Of a stretch of DNA of 28,130 bases, positions 14,950 to 21,784 are shown piece by piece. The DNA comes from a virus. Position 1 is the stretch's first letter; every line of letters starts with the position of its first letter. The position numbers and the translations under genes were made by a program. The stretch spans positions 1-28,130 of IMG/VR virus record IMGVR_UViG_3300030202_000110. One strand, 5' to 3'. The notes beneath the pieces were generated by a model. The model made no database searches, had not been told where the DNA came from, and worked only from the letters and a program-made list of their open reading frames with translations.

Positions 14950-15276
14950 TTAAAATGGCATTATATCATCATCAGTAGTAACAAAACCCTCATTACTTTC
15001 TGAATTTTTATTGTTCCAACGCCAAGAATTTATATTTGTAAAATATCTGCCATTGAATTCATTACTCTTAATATTAACAGAAACCTCAACAGTATCGCCA
15101 ACATTAAACCCATTAAGCTTTTTTAATTCTTCGTCACCAAAAGCTGTAATACATACATCAGTTTCATATTTGTCAAACTGCTTCAAAATTACTTCTTTCT
15201 TTTTCCATTCTTTTCCTGCATTTGATATACCTGTTACAAGTGGTAAAATTTTAATGATTTTTCCTTTAATTTCCAT
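14950..15276 (-). CDS. DUF3127 / OB-fold single-strand-binding-like protein (108 aa)
   Basis: The pattern MEIKGKIIKILPLVTGISNA, GKEWKKKEVILKQ, then GDTVEVSVNIKSNEFNGRYF with INSWRW matches DUF3127, an OB-fold family common in Bacteroidetes. The last residues TTDDDIMPF copy the acidic tip of bacterial SSB, which binds partner proteins. It probably binds single-stranded phage DNA in replication and recombination, together with the possible annealing protein upstream. A 115-base gap with inverted repeats precedes it. Confidence 0.75.
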   Translation of the reverse strand: MEIKGKIIKILPLVTGISNAGKEWKKKEVILKQFDKYETDVCITAFGDEELKKLNGFNVGDTVEVSVNIKSNEFNGRYFTNINSWRWNNKNSESNEGFVTTDDDIMPF

Positions 15277-15313
15277 GTTTTAATTATTTATTATTTAGTT
15301 AGTAAAAAAGAAA

Positions 15314-15383
15314 GTGAAAAGGAGTTGGTAAAATACAAAGTATAACAGCTAATTATTAAATGTTTAATACCTAACCTTTTCAC
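15314..15383. repeat. Nested inverted repeats in the 115-base gap before the SSB-like gene
   Basis: An outer inverted repeat, GTGAAAAGG (15314-15322) and CCTTTTCAC (15375-15383), is perfect over 9 bp. Inside lies TATTAAATGTTTAATA (15354-15369), a 7-bp hairpin with a 2-base loop. The minus strand also reads TATACTTTG, close to a -7 box. It could be a regulatory site or part of an origin. No coding frame is seen in the gap. Confidence 0.4.
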
Positions 15384-15391
15384 AATCTATA

Positions 15392-15775
15392 TTATTTTCG
15401 CTTAAATTCTTCTGATTCATCTTCTCCAAAAACACCAAGCTCATAAAACCCAGTAAGCTTTAAGACAACACGACTCATTGCTCTTTTCTCCGCCATCTCT
15501 AATACGTACCAGCTATTGCAATTACCATCTTTAAAACTTCCTTTTAAAGCAGAGCCAAATGTTTCAATAGTTAATTCGTCTTTAACTCCTGTCGCTTTAA
15601 CTGCTGCAAAATCAGATTCACAATTAATACACTCATAAGTAATTCTAATATTTTCAAGAGCCTGTATTTTCTCTATTCCTGATCTAGTTATAATTAAGTA
15701 GTGCTGATGCTTAAAAACATCTTCTTTAGTTAAATTATATTTAATGTACTTTTCTTTTAAAATATCTGTTTTCAT
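15392..15775 (-). CDS. Possible single-strand annealing/recombination protein (127 aa)
   Basis: Features seen are a helical N-terminus (KEKYIKYNLTKEDVFKHQHY), a beta part (IRITYECINCESDFAAVKAT), and a strong motif WYVLEMAEKRAMSRVVLKLT followed by GFYELGVFGEDESEEF. The AEKRAxSRxxLKL motif resembles the last helix of ERF/Rad52-type annealing proteins, where an A[ED]xRAxxRAL pattern occurs. The protein is short, so it may be a reduced relative. Its place before the SSB-like gene fits recombination. The assignment is tentative. Confidence 0.4.
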   Translation of the reverse strand: MKTDILKEKYIKYNLTKEDVFKHQHYLIITRSGIEKIQALENIRITYECINCESDFAAVKATGVKDELTIETFGSALKGSFKDGNCNSWYVLEMAEKRAMSRVVLKLTGFYELGVFGEDESEEFKRK

Positions 15776-15776
15776 T

Positions 15777-16058
15777 TTATCTTAAATTTATTATTAATGC
15801 TTTGTTTTTATACTGCTCTGCATATTCTTTTAATTTATCTTTATCTTCAAAATCATAAACTTCGTCAAGATTAAGTCCTGATATATCGCAATAATCATCT
15901 AAAGCTTTATCTATTTGCTTTCTTGTACCAAATATTCTAATGGATTGACTATATTCTTTAATGTCATTATCATGACACTTTAAATGACTATCTCTTCTTC
16001 TTGATGTTGTATATAAACCGCTAGGGTAAAAATAACACGTATCGCATTCTAGTTTCAT
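15777..16058 (-). CDS. Hypothetical protein with Cys/His N-terminus (93 aa)
   Basis: The N-terminus MKLECDTCYFYPSG with SHLKCHDND (C5, C8, C28, H29) may form a small zinc site. The rest is charged and helical (TRKQIDKALDDYCDISGLNL). It lies 1 base after the next gene's stop codon limit and 2 bases from the membrane-protein gene, within the early operon. I know no family. A host-takeover role is possible for an early gene, but nothing shows it. Confidence 0.45.
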   Translation of the reverse strand: MKLECDTCYFYPSGLYTTSRRRDSHLKCHDNDIKEYSQSIRIFGTRKQIDKALDDYCDISGLNLDEVYDFEDKDKLKEYAEQYKNKALIINLR

Positions 16059-16060
16059 AA

Positions 16061-16291
16061 TTAGTAGTTAAATTGTAAGAATAAATAAATAGAAGCGTAA
16101 CCTAATGCAATAAGTGATGCAATTATTAAACAAAATTTAAAGTGACTTATTTCGTTGTCATAATTATGTATAATATACTCTTCCCTCCAGTTAATAAATT
16201 GACCTCTATTATCTTTCATGTAAAAAAAGTCTGCTGCTTCTTTAGGTGTTAAAGTAAATGTAATACCTGTTTGTTTGTTTGTTAGTTTCAT
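16061..16291 (-). CDS. Small early membrane protein (76 aa)
   Basis: This is the first gene after the early promoter. Residues 1-50 are hydrophilic (LTNKQTGITFTLTPKEAADF, then NWREEYIIHNYDNE), and residues 51-72 form one membrane helix (KFCLIIASLIALGYASIYLFL). The N-terminal part should face the cytoplasm or carry the function. Early membrane proteins can act in host takeover or superinfection exclusion, but the sequence gives no direct clue. The leader from the predicted start of transcription is about 25 bases. Confidence 0.5.
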   Translation of the reverse strand: MKLTNKQTGITFTLTPKEAADFFYMKDNRGQFINWREEYIIHNYDNEISHFKFCLIIASLIALGYASIYLFLQFNY

Positions 16292-16320
16292 TTTTCTTTT
16301 TTCTATTGATTAATATGGTA

Positions 16321-16354
16321 CAAAAGTAAAAAGAAATATTGATTATTAACACAA
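16321..16354 (-). promoter_or_regulatory. Early promoter (Bacteroidetes type, TTG-N23-TACTTTTG)
   Basis: On the minus strand TTG (16354-16352) and TACTTTTG (16328-16321) are 23 bases apart, within the range reported for Flavobacterium promoters (TTG / TAnnTTTG). A second box, TAACTTTG (16369-16362), lies upstream without a clear -33. The first early gene starts at 16291. This is the only strong host-type promoter on the coding strand that I found in a gap. Confidence 0.6.
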
Positions 16355-16375
16355 TTACTTACAAAGTTATTAACA
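16343..16375. repeat. Two DnaA-box-like direct repeats (TTATTAACA)
   Basis: TTATTAACA occurs on the plus strand at 16343-16351 and 16367-16375, 24 bases apart. It matches the DnaA box TTATCCACA at 7 of 9 positions. The repeats lie in the longest noncoding AT-rich stretch (16292-16412) and flank the early promoter boxes. They may be binding sites for the phage DnaA-like protein, as origin or operator. Confidence 0.35.
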
Positions 16376-16412
16376 ATTTAAGTGTTAAGAAGGGTTTTAC
16401 TAGATAAGATTT

Positions 16413-16490
16413 TTATAAACTTAATAGTAAAATAAGTAAGATAAGTAAGGAGTAAAGTGTGTAAACCTGCCAGTTTAGTTCTTCTTTCAT
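16413..16490 (-). CDS. Putative 25-aa membrane microprotein
   Basis: The ATG is in TAATG with the stop of the metallophosphoesterase gene. The product is a short charged head (MKEELNWQVY) and a Leu/Ile-rich helix (SLLILLILLLSL). It is the last frame before the early promoter region, at the end of the lysis block. It could be a lysis accessory peptide or a small membrane regulator. Confidence 0.4.
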   Translation of the reverse strand: MKEELNWQVYTLYSLLILLILLLSL

Positions 16491-17221
16491 TATAATGGCA
16501 TTAATAAATTTAAGGGGGTTTCACCATTTTTTAGTATTACAGCACAACCAACTGCTGGTCTTTTTCCGTATTTAGCATATGCCATAGCGTATGACTTATG
16601 ATTAATTCCACAGCCGACCTGAGTTCCAAAGACTCTAAACTTCTTTCCAACGTAGTGTTCTGTATAGCATTGGGTGTGTAGATGCCCTTGTACCGTATTC
16701 ATCATATCAGCACGACATTTAGTTCTAGCAGTACCGCCTTCACCGTGTATATATTGAACACCGTCTTGCTCAAATCTTTCTACAAAATCCCAGTTAGGAG
16801 TTCCTAGAACCTCTTTATAAGACTTAATCCATTTAGAAGGTATTGCTGATGTTTGTGCTTTACGCATTATTATTCGGTCGTGGTTGCCAATTATAACTTT
16901 AGTGCCAATATCGTCAAAAGCATCATACCATTTAGATATTTTGCTTATAGCTAAATCTAGCTCCTCTAAGCCACCCATTCCGTCTGCTGAGGTCTCATGG
17001 TAGCTACTGTAATGATTGTCGATTATATCGCCTATAAAGACTGTCTGTGTGCAATTAAATGCTTCGTATTGTTCTAAGCACCAATCTAAATAACCGTCTA
17101 GGCAAAACGGTTCGTGAAGGTCACCGATAACTAGAATATTTCTAGTCTCGGTTTCCCTCATTTTTTCTAATGCCACAATTTCATGCGGTTTTAGTCTGTA
17201 TCTATTATCTTTTAGCGACAT
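16490..17221 (-). CDS. Calcineurin-like metallophosphoesterase (243 aa)
   Basis: All metal-binding motifs are present when counted from ATG at 17221: GDLHEP (33-38), GDIIDNH (64-70), GNHDR (112-116), IHGEGG (158-163) and QGHLHTQ (178-184). The enzyme should hydrolyse phosphate esters with two metal ions; the substrate may be DNA, RNA or nucleotides. TTG at 17245 is an alternative start. The gene overlaps the end of the 60-aa holin-like gene by 17 bases and sits between the lysis genes and the early promoter. No signal peptide is seen, so it acts in the cytoplasm. Confidence 0.8.
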   Translation of the reverse strand: MSLKDNRYRLKPHEIVALEKMRETETRNILVIGDLHEPFCLDGYLDWCLEQYEAFNCTQTVFIGDIIDNHYSSYHETSADGMGGLEELDLAISKISKWYDAFDDIGTKVIIGNHDRIIMRKAQTSAIPSKWIKSYKEVLGTPNWDFVERFEQDGVQYIHGEGGTARTKCRADMMNTVQGHLHTQCYTEHYVGKKFRVFGTQVGCGINHKSYAMAYAKYGKRPAVGCAVILKNGETPLNLLMPL

Positions 17222-17387
17222 CTGCAATTCCTTGTCCAAGTACAAGAGTTAAAGCAGCATAGAATATTTCTTGTGCAGTCTCAGGAGAAACTCCTAGAAA
17301 TGTTACAATACCAGGAATGACAATTGATCCTACTGCATACCAAAACTTTTTCGATTTTAAAATCGTTGTGATTAACCACGTTTTCAT
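17205..17387 (-). CDS. Holin-like small membrane protein (60 aa)
   Basis: The protein has two hydrophobic stretches, at about residues 15-32 (FWYAVGSIVIPGIVTFLG) and 38-56 (AQEIFYAALTLVLGQGIADV), with a short acidic turn between and a basic N-terminus. Size, shape and position directly after the DUF5675 gene fit a phage holin that lets a cell-wall enzyme pass the inner membrane. A second holin-like gene lies at 18019-18174; one may be an antiholin. Confidence 0.55.
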   Translation of the reverse strand: MKTWLITTILKSKKFWYAVGSIVIPGIVTFLGVSPETAQEIFYAALTLVLGQGIADVAKR

Positions 17388-17389
17388 AA

Positions 17390-17875
17390 TTATTTATTTT
17401 TGATTATTAAATTTATATTTGTGCCTCCCAAATTTATAATTTCTTTCATAAGTAAATCCATAGCTAAAGTTGAATTATGAACAATATTTTGTTGACTACC
17501 TTGTCCAACGAGGATACATCCTCTAGTGTCTTTAGCTGTATTGCCTCTGTGAAATAATATATATGAGCGGTCTTTTACATCTTGAACTAATAAGTGCAAA
17601 TAGTTTCTTGTAGCACTTTCTCTAGCGTATCTTAATCTTACTTTATATTCTCCTAAAGGGATGCAAGATACACTTCTTTGATTATCTCTATATGGTAACT
17701 CTAAAGTATCGCAAAACCTTTCACCATTAACAAATAACTCACCGATAGTAGACTCATCAGTAAAGGTATCACGAATGATTAAAAGGTTTATGTTGTTAGG
17801 CTTAGAGATAGTAGGTTTTATAGATTTTGCAGCCTTTAACTTCTTTAACAAATTCTTGACGCATTTTAACCACAT
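17390..17875 (-). CDS. DUF5675 protein, candidate cell-wall enzyme (161 aa)
   Basis: Residues about 33-160 match DUF5675: RDTFTDESTIGELFVNGERF, CDTLELP, CIPLGEYKVRL, then FHRGNTAKDTRGCILVG (H109, C120). The H-x-GN...D-T-x-GC pattern resembles the His/Cys active site of YkuD-type L,D-transpeptidases, so I infer activity on peptidoglycan. The gene is flanked by holin-like genes, and no other lysozyme, amidase or peptidase is visible in the genome, so it may replace the endolysin. The first 30 residues are basic and overlap another frame. Confidence 0.6.
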   Translation of the reverse strand: MWLKCVKNLLKKLKAAKSIKPTISKPNNINLLIIRDTFTDESTIGELFVNGERFCDTLELPYRDNQRSVSCIPLGEYKVRLRYARESATRNYLHLLVQDVKDRSYILFHRGNTAKDTRGCILVGQGSQQNIVHNSTLAMDLLMKEIINLGGTNINLIIKNK

Positions 17876-17930
17876 TATCTTTGTTTTTGTTATACTTTGG
17901 GTTTGTGCTATTTAGCTTAGTCTTCTTCAT
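17802..17930 (-). CDS. Doubtful 42-aa frame overlapping the DUF5675 gene
   Basis: ATG at 17930 is in ATGA overlap with the stop of the Cys-rich 31-aa gene. The product is very basic (MKKTKLNSTNPKYNKNKDNV) and its last 25 codons overlap the DUF5675 gene in another frame. It fills an otherwise empty 50-base gap. It may be real or only carry ribosomes to the next start. Confidence 0.3.
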   Translation of the reverse strand: MKKTKLNSTNPKYNKNKDNVVKMRQEFVKEVKGCKIYKTYYL

Positions 17931-18022
17931 TTGCACCCTTTAAAACTACAATCACCACACCACTTTAGACAATACGTTTGCCCTGTCAATTTATATATAA
18001 GATTGCATATTAGTTTTCTCAT
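17927..18022 (-). CDS. Cys-rich microprotein (31 aa)
   Basis: The frame is packed by ATGA overlaps at both ends, with the holin stop before it and the 42-aa frame after it. Five of 31 residues are Cys (C6, C18, C22, C25, C30: YCLKWCGDCSFKGC), and the N-terminus is basic and partly hydrophobic (MRKLICNLIYKL). Such spacing fits one metal site or disulfides. I infer a small metal-binding or envelope protein in the lysis block; the function is unknown. Confidence 0.45.
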   Translation of the reverse strand: MRKLICNLIYKLTGQTYCLKWCGDCSFKGCK

Positions 18023-18174
18023 TTCTTAAATTTTATGAATTTATAAATAGTGAAACTTATCGCTAATAAAAGCGATAATAGAGTTAGATATTCATTAACC
18101 TCTCCTATTAAGGAAACGCCAATTGCTGATCCGTTAGCTAGTCCTACTTGTACTGTGTCTCTTAGGTCTGTCAT
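18019..18174 (-). CDS. Small holin-like protein (51 aa)
   Basis: After a polar N-terminus (MTDLRDTVQVGLANGSAIGV) the protein has one clear membrane helix at about residues 30-45 (LTLLSLLLAISFTIYKF) and a basic tail KFIKFKK. This layout is common for small class III-like holins. It overlaps the preceding 40-aa frame by 41 bases and the Cys-rich gene by 4 bases. It is too short for most automatic gene calls. Confidence 0.5.
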   Translation of the reverse strand: MTDLRDTVQVGLANGSAIGVSLIGEVNEYLTLLSLLLAISFTIYKFIKFKK

Positions 18175-18256
18175 TGTTTTTTATGTTTGGCTTTTTATCC
18201 AAGTAGGATTTTAGCTTAGTTATATTTATTGTTTTTGGTTTATAATACTTCTTCAT
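18134..18256 (-). CDS. Small basic protein (40 aa), uncertain
   Basis: ATG at 18256 is in TAATG with the stop of the connector gene. The product (MKKYYKPKTINITKLKSYLD, then a basic tail) is hydrophilic and could be a lysis regulator or a DNA/RNA-binding peptide. The last 13 codons overlap the holin-like gene in another frame. Evidence is the coupling and the filled gap only. Confidence 0.4.
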   Translation of the reverse strand: MKKYYKPKTINITKLKSYLDKKPNIKNNDRPKRHSTSRTS

Positions 18257-18831
18257 TATGTTAAGTCAGGAGTTAAAAAGTCTCTTAATGTAAGTTTTGT
18301 TCCTTGATTCATTGGTCTTTCAAGGTTTATGCCGTTGTAATATGCGTTTTTATCTGCTTTTACTTCACTACCAGTTGATTGTCCATATTCAGGAAAGAGA
18401 GATGTATTATTAGTTAAATAGCTAATCGTTCGTTCTGTATAATATTCAGATGTATTTCTGATTTCTTCACGAAGATGCTGTGCTTCTTCAGTAGAAAGAG
18501 CTGTACCAGTTTCTGATGACTTGGAATATATGTTTCCATTTTCTATTTTAAAACGTAAAAATGGCACAGCGTGGTAAAATGCCCAGTTAGGAAGCATATC
18601 ACCAATGTAATCGTCTAACAAAGTCTTATAAGCAGCATTTGCCACATCACCTATTGTTCCTGCCGTGATTAAGTCTTTTAATTTTTGATTTAACTGAGTG
18701 CCAAGTTTTGGTTCGAGATAGAGTTTTTGTGCCTGCCTTACATAAGGGAGTAACAATTCAGTATCTACATTTAAATTAATTGCAGTAGATTCTTTTAATT
18801 TTTGTTCTGATATAAATAGTACGTATGCCAT
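18256..18831 (-). CDS. Head-tail connector-like protein (191 aa)
   Basis: The protein is mostly helical: LISEQKLKESTAINLNVDTE, LLLPYVRQAQKLYLEPKLGT, then WAFYHAVPFLRFKIENGNIY and RNTSEYYTERTISYLTNN. It resembles the DUF6712-like connector proteins that follow portal genes in Bacteroidetes phages and probably join the portal to the neck. It starts 2 bases after the portal stop. It ends in the TAATG that opens the lysis block. Confidence 0.55.
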   Translation of the reverse strand: MAYVLFISEQKLKESTAINLNVDTELLLPYVRQAQKLYLEPKLGTQLNQKLKDLITAGTIGDVANAAYKTLLDDYIGDMLPNWAFYHAVPFLRFKIENGNIYSKSSETGTALSTEEAQHLREEIRNTSEYYTERTISYLTNNTSLFPEYGQSTGSEVKADKNAYYNGINLERPMNQGTKLTLRDFLTPDLT

Positions 18832-18833
18832 AA

Positions 18834-20813
18834 TTAATTGTAATATCCGTTATTTTTCATTTTTCTAGGTGGTATTGCTACAAGCCTGTCGTTCTTTTTA
18901 GCTGTAAACCCTTCTGATCTAGCCTTAGTGTAGCCAATTAAATCAGCATCTTCTATTTTAGTAGTCTTAGATTCTCCAATTACTGTCTTAAAGATTCTTC
19001 TAGTCCAAAAATGGAAACATTGTGGTCCTCCTTTGTAGAGCCAAATTGAATATGTATTAGCACCATTTATGCCAAAACCAGGATTAACAGGTTTATTACT
19101 CATAGCTAAAATATCCTCTTTACGATACATTTTCTTTGCACCCATCATTTGTCTGCAAAAATCTCTTTTAGTTCCTGACTTATTAGTTAAAAAATTATCG
19201 TTTTCATATACATATCTAACTCTAAAATAATCACCTGATTTTTTGGATAATCCGTCTTGCTCTGATTTTCTGTCAGGCAAAGCCCTACCTGTACTTGCTA
19301 ATTCTAATTTTTCACTAGCAGCATCATTTAAAACCGCCTCAAAGTCAAAGTCTTGGTGCTCTCCATCAACAATTTCTTCTTCTACTAATTCCCAATCTTC
19401 AGGAATATCCTCTCCAAATTCTTCAATAAACTTAGAAAGTTCAGTAGCCTCCGAATGCCCTTCACAAGCCATATAAGCCGTTCTACCCTCATATTCGTGT
19501 TCGTGATACCCACTACACCCTAAAGTCTTTGCGTGAGCCTCAGCCTCTTCTATTGTGCTAAAAACAGGCTTTCCATCAATCATACCGACTTTACTAAAGT
19601 CTTCCCTTACTTCAACATTTAATGGTTTAAGCCCCATTTCTTCTCTCAATTCGTCTTCCGTCATGATTCCTTTTAAGTCTTCTGACGTAAATTCTAATGT
19701 TATTGGCTTTAACTGTACAAACTCAACAGGTAAATCCATATCGTTTACTGAGAATATAGTTTGTAAAGTGTTTTTAATGTTTAACTGAAACGGAATTATT
19801 ACTGTGTTAAGATAAAAATTAAAGGCTGAATTAAGTTCATCAACATTTGACCCTAATCCTGTATCGTTTTTAATCCCCATAAGCATAGGGCTTGTTACAC
19901 GGTGTCCTGTAAGGATATTTTGAACAAGTAGCTCTTGTAGTGCTAAATACTGTTTATCTGCGTCAGAAACGCTTATAGGCGTTATCTCAGGCGTTCTAGT
20001 ACGGTCTTCTGAGAAACTTAAAATAAATTTGCCACTATTAGAAGCCCCTGTAAATTTTTCAACAAGACTTCTCTCTATTTGCATTCTCTCTTCCTGTGTT
20101 GGAATACCATTGGCGAAACTCACAAAGTAAGAGCCACTAAATCCGTTTTCTATATTATTGAGGTGGAACTCTGCAACTTTTTGATCCACTAAAGCCCAGT
20201 TGTTTGCAGCAACATAATCTGGCGTATGATATATGTCCATATTAGGACTATAAGAACCTGCATATAATAATTGGCTTGTTGCTGTTCTATCATTTCTATT
20301 AAAAGCTGAAATAGGATAAGGCTTGTGTGTTCTTGTGTTTGACCAGTCTGCTGAGATAAAATATGTATCTACTTGCCCCATCTCATTAGGTCTTCCTGCT
20401 CTTACTCTTTCAACAGGCACGTGGTAAACCTCAGAGATTTGCGTTCTTTCACGATTAAAAATAATGTGCAAAGCGTAAGCCCCTTGTAGTTTAAAATCAA
20501 AAGCAACCTTTTTAATTACTTGATGTAAAGATTCTTTAGAGTTTGCACTTTTTAAAAACTTTTTCAATCTTACGTAAGCGTCTAAATTAGTATCTTCATC
20601 AGAAGCGATTAGGTCTTTACCACCAATCATTTCAGCAGTAGCATTTACGATTGCAGCATGAGTTGAAGAATTGTAATAAAGATCAATTAGAAATTGTGGA
20701 TATAAATTTTTCCAATTTTCAGTTCCGTATTCTATATAATCTTTACCTCTAACTTCTTGCACTATTGGTGCTGTTGCTGTTTCTAGATTTATTGAAATGA
20801 TATTGTCTTTCAT
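18834..20813 (-). CDS. Portal protein with C-terminal fusion domains (659 aa)
   Basis: Residues 1-410 form the portal core. Typical parts are YPQFLIDLYYNSSTHAAIVN (38-57), YHVPVERVRAGRP, and ILTGHRVTSPMLMGIKNDTG (300-319). Then comes a small domain at about 415-460 (EEAEAHAKTLGCSGYHEHEY), known from head-region proteins, a linker, and a third domain at about 520-659 (GTKRDFCRQMMGAKKMYRKE, then NGANTYSIWLYKGGPQCFHF). The core makes the dodecameric DNA entry channel; the roles of the added domains are unknown. The gene lies far downstream of terL and after the capsid genes, an unusual order. Confidence 0.8.
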   Translation of the reverse strand: MKDNIISINLETATAPIVQEVRGKDYIEYGTENWKNLYPQFLIDLYYNSSTHAAIVNATAEMIGGKDLIASDEDTNLDAYVRLKKFLKSANSKESLHQVIKKVAFDFKLQGAYALHIIFNRERTQISEVYHVPVERVRAGRPNEMGQVDTYFISADWSNTRTHKPYPISAFNRNDRTATSQLLYAGSYSPNMDIYHTPDYVAANNWALVDQKVAEFHLNNIENGFSGSYFVSFANGIPTQEERMQIERSLVEKFTGASNSGKFILSFSEDRTRTPEITPISVSDADKQYLALQELLVQNILTGHRVTSPMLMGIKNDTGLGSNVDELNSAFNFYLNTVIIPFQLNIKNTLQTIFSVNDMDLPVEFVQLKPITLEFTSEDLKGIMTEDELREEMGLKPLNVEVREDFSKVGMIDGKPVFSTIEEAEAHAKTLGCSGYHEHEYEGRTAYMACEGHSEATELSKFIEEFGEDIPEDWELVEEEIVDGEHQDFDFEAVLNDAASEKLELASTGRALPDRKSEQDGLSKKSGDYFRVRYVYENDNFLTNKSGTKRDFCRQMMGAKKMYRKEDILAMSNKPVNPGFGINGANTYSIWLYKGGPQCFHFWTRRIFKTVIGESKTTKIEDADLIGYTKARSEGFTAKKNDRLVAIPPRKMKNNGYYN

Positions 20814-20824
20814 GTTTTTTTATT

Positions 20825-21508
20825 TTATAAACTTGCTAATCTAGCATTCACATTAGCTGTTAATGTAGCACTTGTAGAACTGTAAAATTGAAATTCTTCT
20901 GCTGTTCCTGTATAATCATTTAGACCACCACCTCTATGTCCTATTATGTTAATTTTTACAGTTCCAGTTCCTGTTTCAGTATCTGCCAATGCAGTTCCAT
21001 TTTTGTGTACAGTTATAAGGTTTGAAGAATCTCTAGTAACAACAATATAGTCATCACCCCAAGTACCACTAGATAAATCAAATTGTTTTGCAACATTGTC
21101 GATTTTTATTGTCATTCTTGTTGTACTCTGATATTTTATAAAATCAGCATCTGTACCTGATGAACCAGAATTACCAATTAAAGCACCCAATCCTGTTGGA
21201 TTAGCTATATAGCCAATAGTAAATTCTCCAGTAAAATCTAATGTTGATCCCATACTAAGAAAATCATCATTTGCACCTGTAAAGGTTAATACGCCACTAG
21301 AATAAGCAGGTCGATTACCAACACTTGTTGTTATATTATTACCATTAGTAGAACTATCTGACCAAGCAGTAATATCACCACCACTTTCAGTAACACCAAC
21401 ACCTCTTTGATACCAAGCCTCAAGACTTGATTCGTCAGTAGGTGACCACGCACCACTAGAAGGATACTTTGATGAATTTAAACTTAAAGCTAATTTTAAT
21501 GCTAACAT
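20825..21508 (-). CDS. LamG/concanavalin-like structural protein (227 aa)
   Basis: After a short N-terminus the sequence shows the LamG-type pattern: LEAWYQRGVGVTESGGDITA, WSDSSTNGNNITTSVGNRPA, FTGANDDFLSMG, FTGEFTIGYI, VHKNGTALADTETGTG, then EEFQFYSSTSATLTANVNAR. Such jelly-roll domains bind sugars. It lies in front of the portal with other beta-rich genes, so it may be a head or neck decoration that helps attachment to host polysaccharide. No signal peptide or enzymatic motif is seen. Confidence 0.65.
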   Translation of the reverse strand: MLALKLALSLNSSKYPSSGAWSPTDESSLEAWYQRGVGVTESGGDITAWSDSSTNGNNITTSVGNRPAYSSGVLTFTGANDDFLSMGSTLDFTGEFTIGYIANPTGLGALIGNSGSSGTDADFIKYQSTTRMTIKIDNVAKQFDLSSGTWGDDYIVVTRDSSNLITVHKNGTALADTETGTGTVKINIIGHRGGGLNDYTGTAEEFQFYSSTSATLTANVNARLASL

Positions 21509-21509
21509 A

Positions 21510-21773
21510 TTATTCTTTATAACAAATAGCCACTCCGCTAGTTATAGTTAAATCTGTCACATTAAGAAATAACGACGTTCCAGCGCTAAAGGTTGTTTGC
21601 AGACCACTTTGTACTGCGCCACCTACTTTTAAAACAGTAACTACTGTTTCAATAGGAAAGTTTACGCAGTAAAAGTCTTTACTAGTAACCGCAGTTGATC
21701 CTGATAAAATTTCTGTTCCTGGATTTTTACCTAGTTGTTCTGTTAATAATTGTTGTACGTTTTCTATTGCCAT
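21510..21773 (-). CDS. Small beta-rich structural protein (87 aa)
   Basis: Residues 1-25 form a helical start (MAIENVQQLLTEQLGKNPGT). The rest is alternating strands (FPIETVVTVLKVGGAVQSGL, SLFLNVTDLTITSGVAICYK). It is probably a minor virion or decoration protein, based on its neighbours. It ends 1 base before the LamG-like gene. I do not know the family. Confidence 0.45.
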   Translation of the reverse strand: MAIENVQQLLTEQLGKNPGTEILSGSTAVTSKDFYCVNFPIETVVTVLKVGGAVQSGLQTTFSAGTSLFLNVTDLTITSGVAICYKE

Positions 21774-21784
21774 TTTTTTTTATT

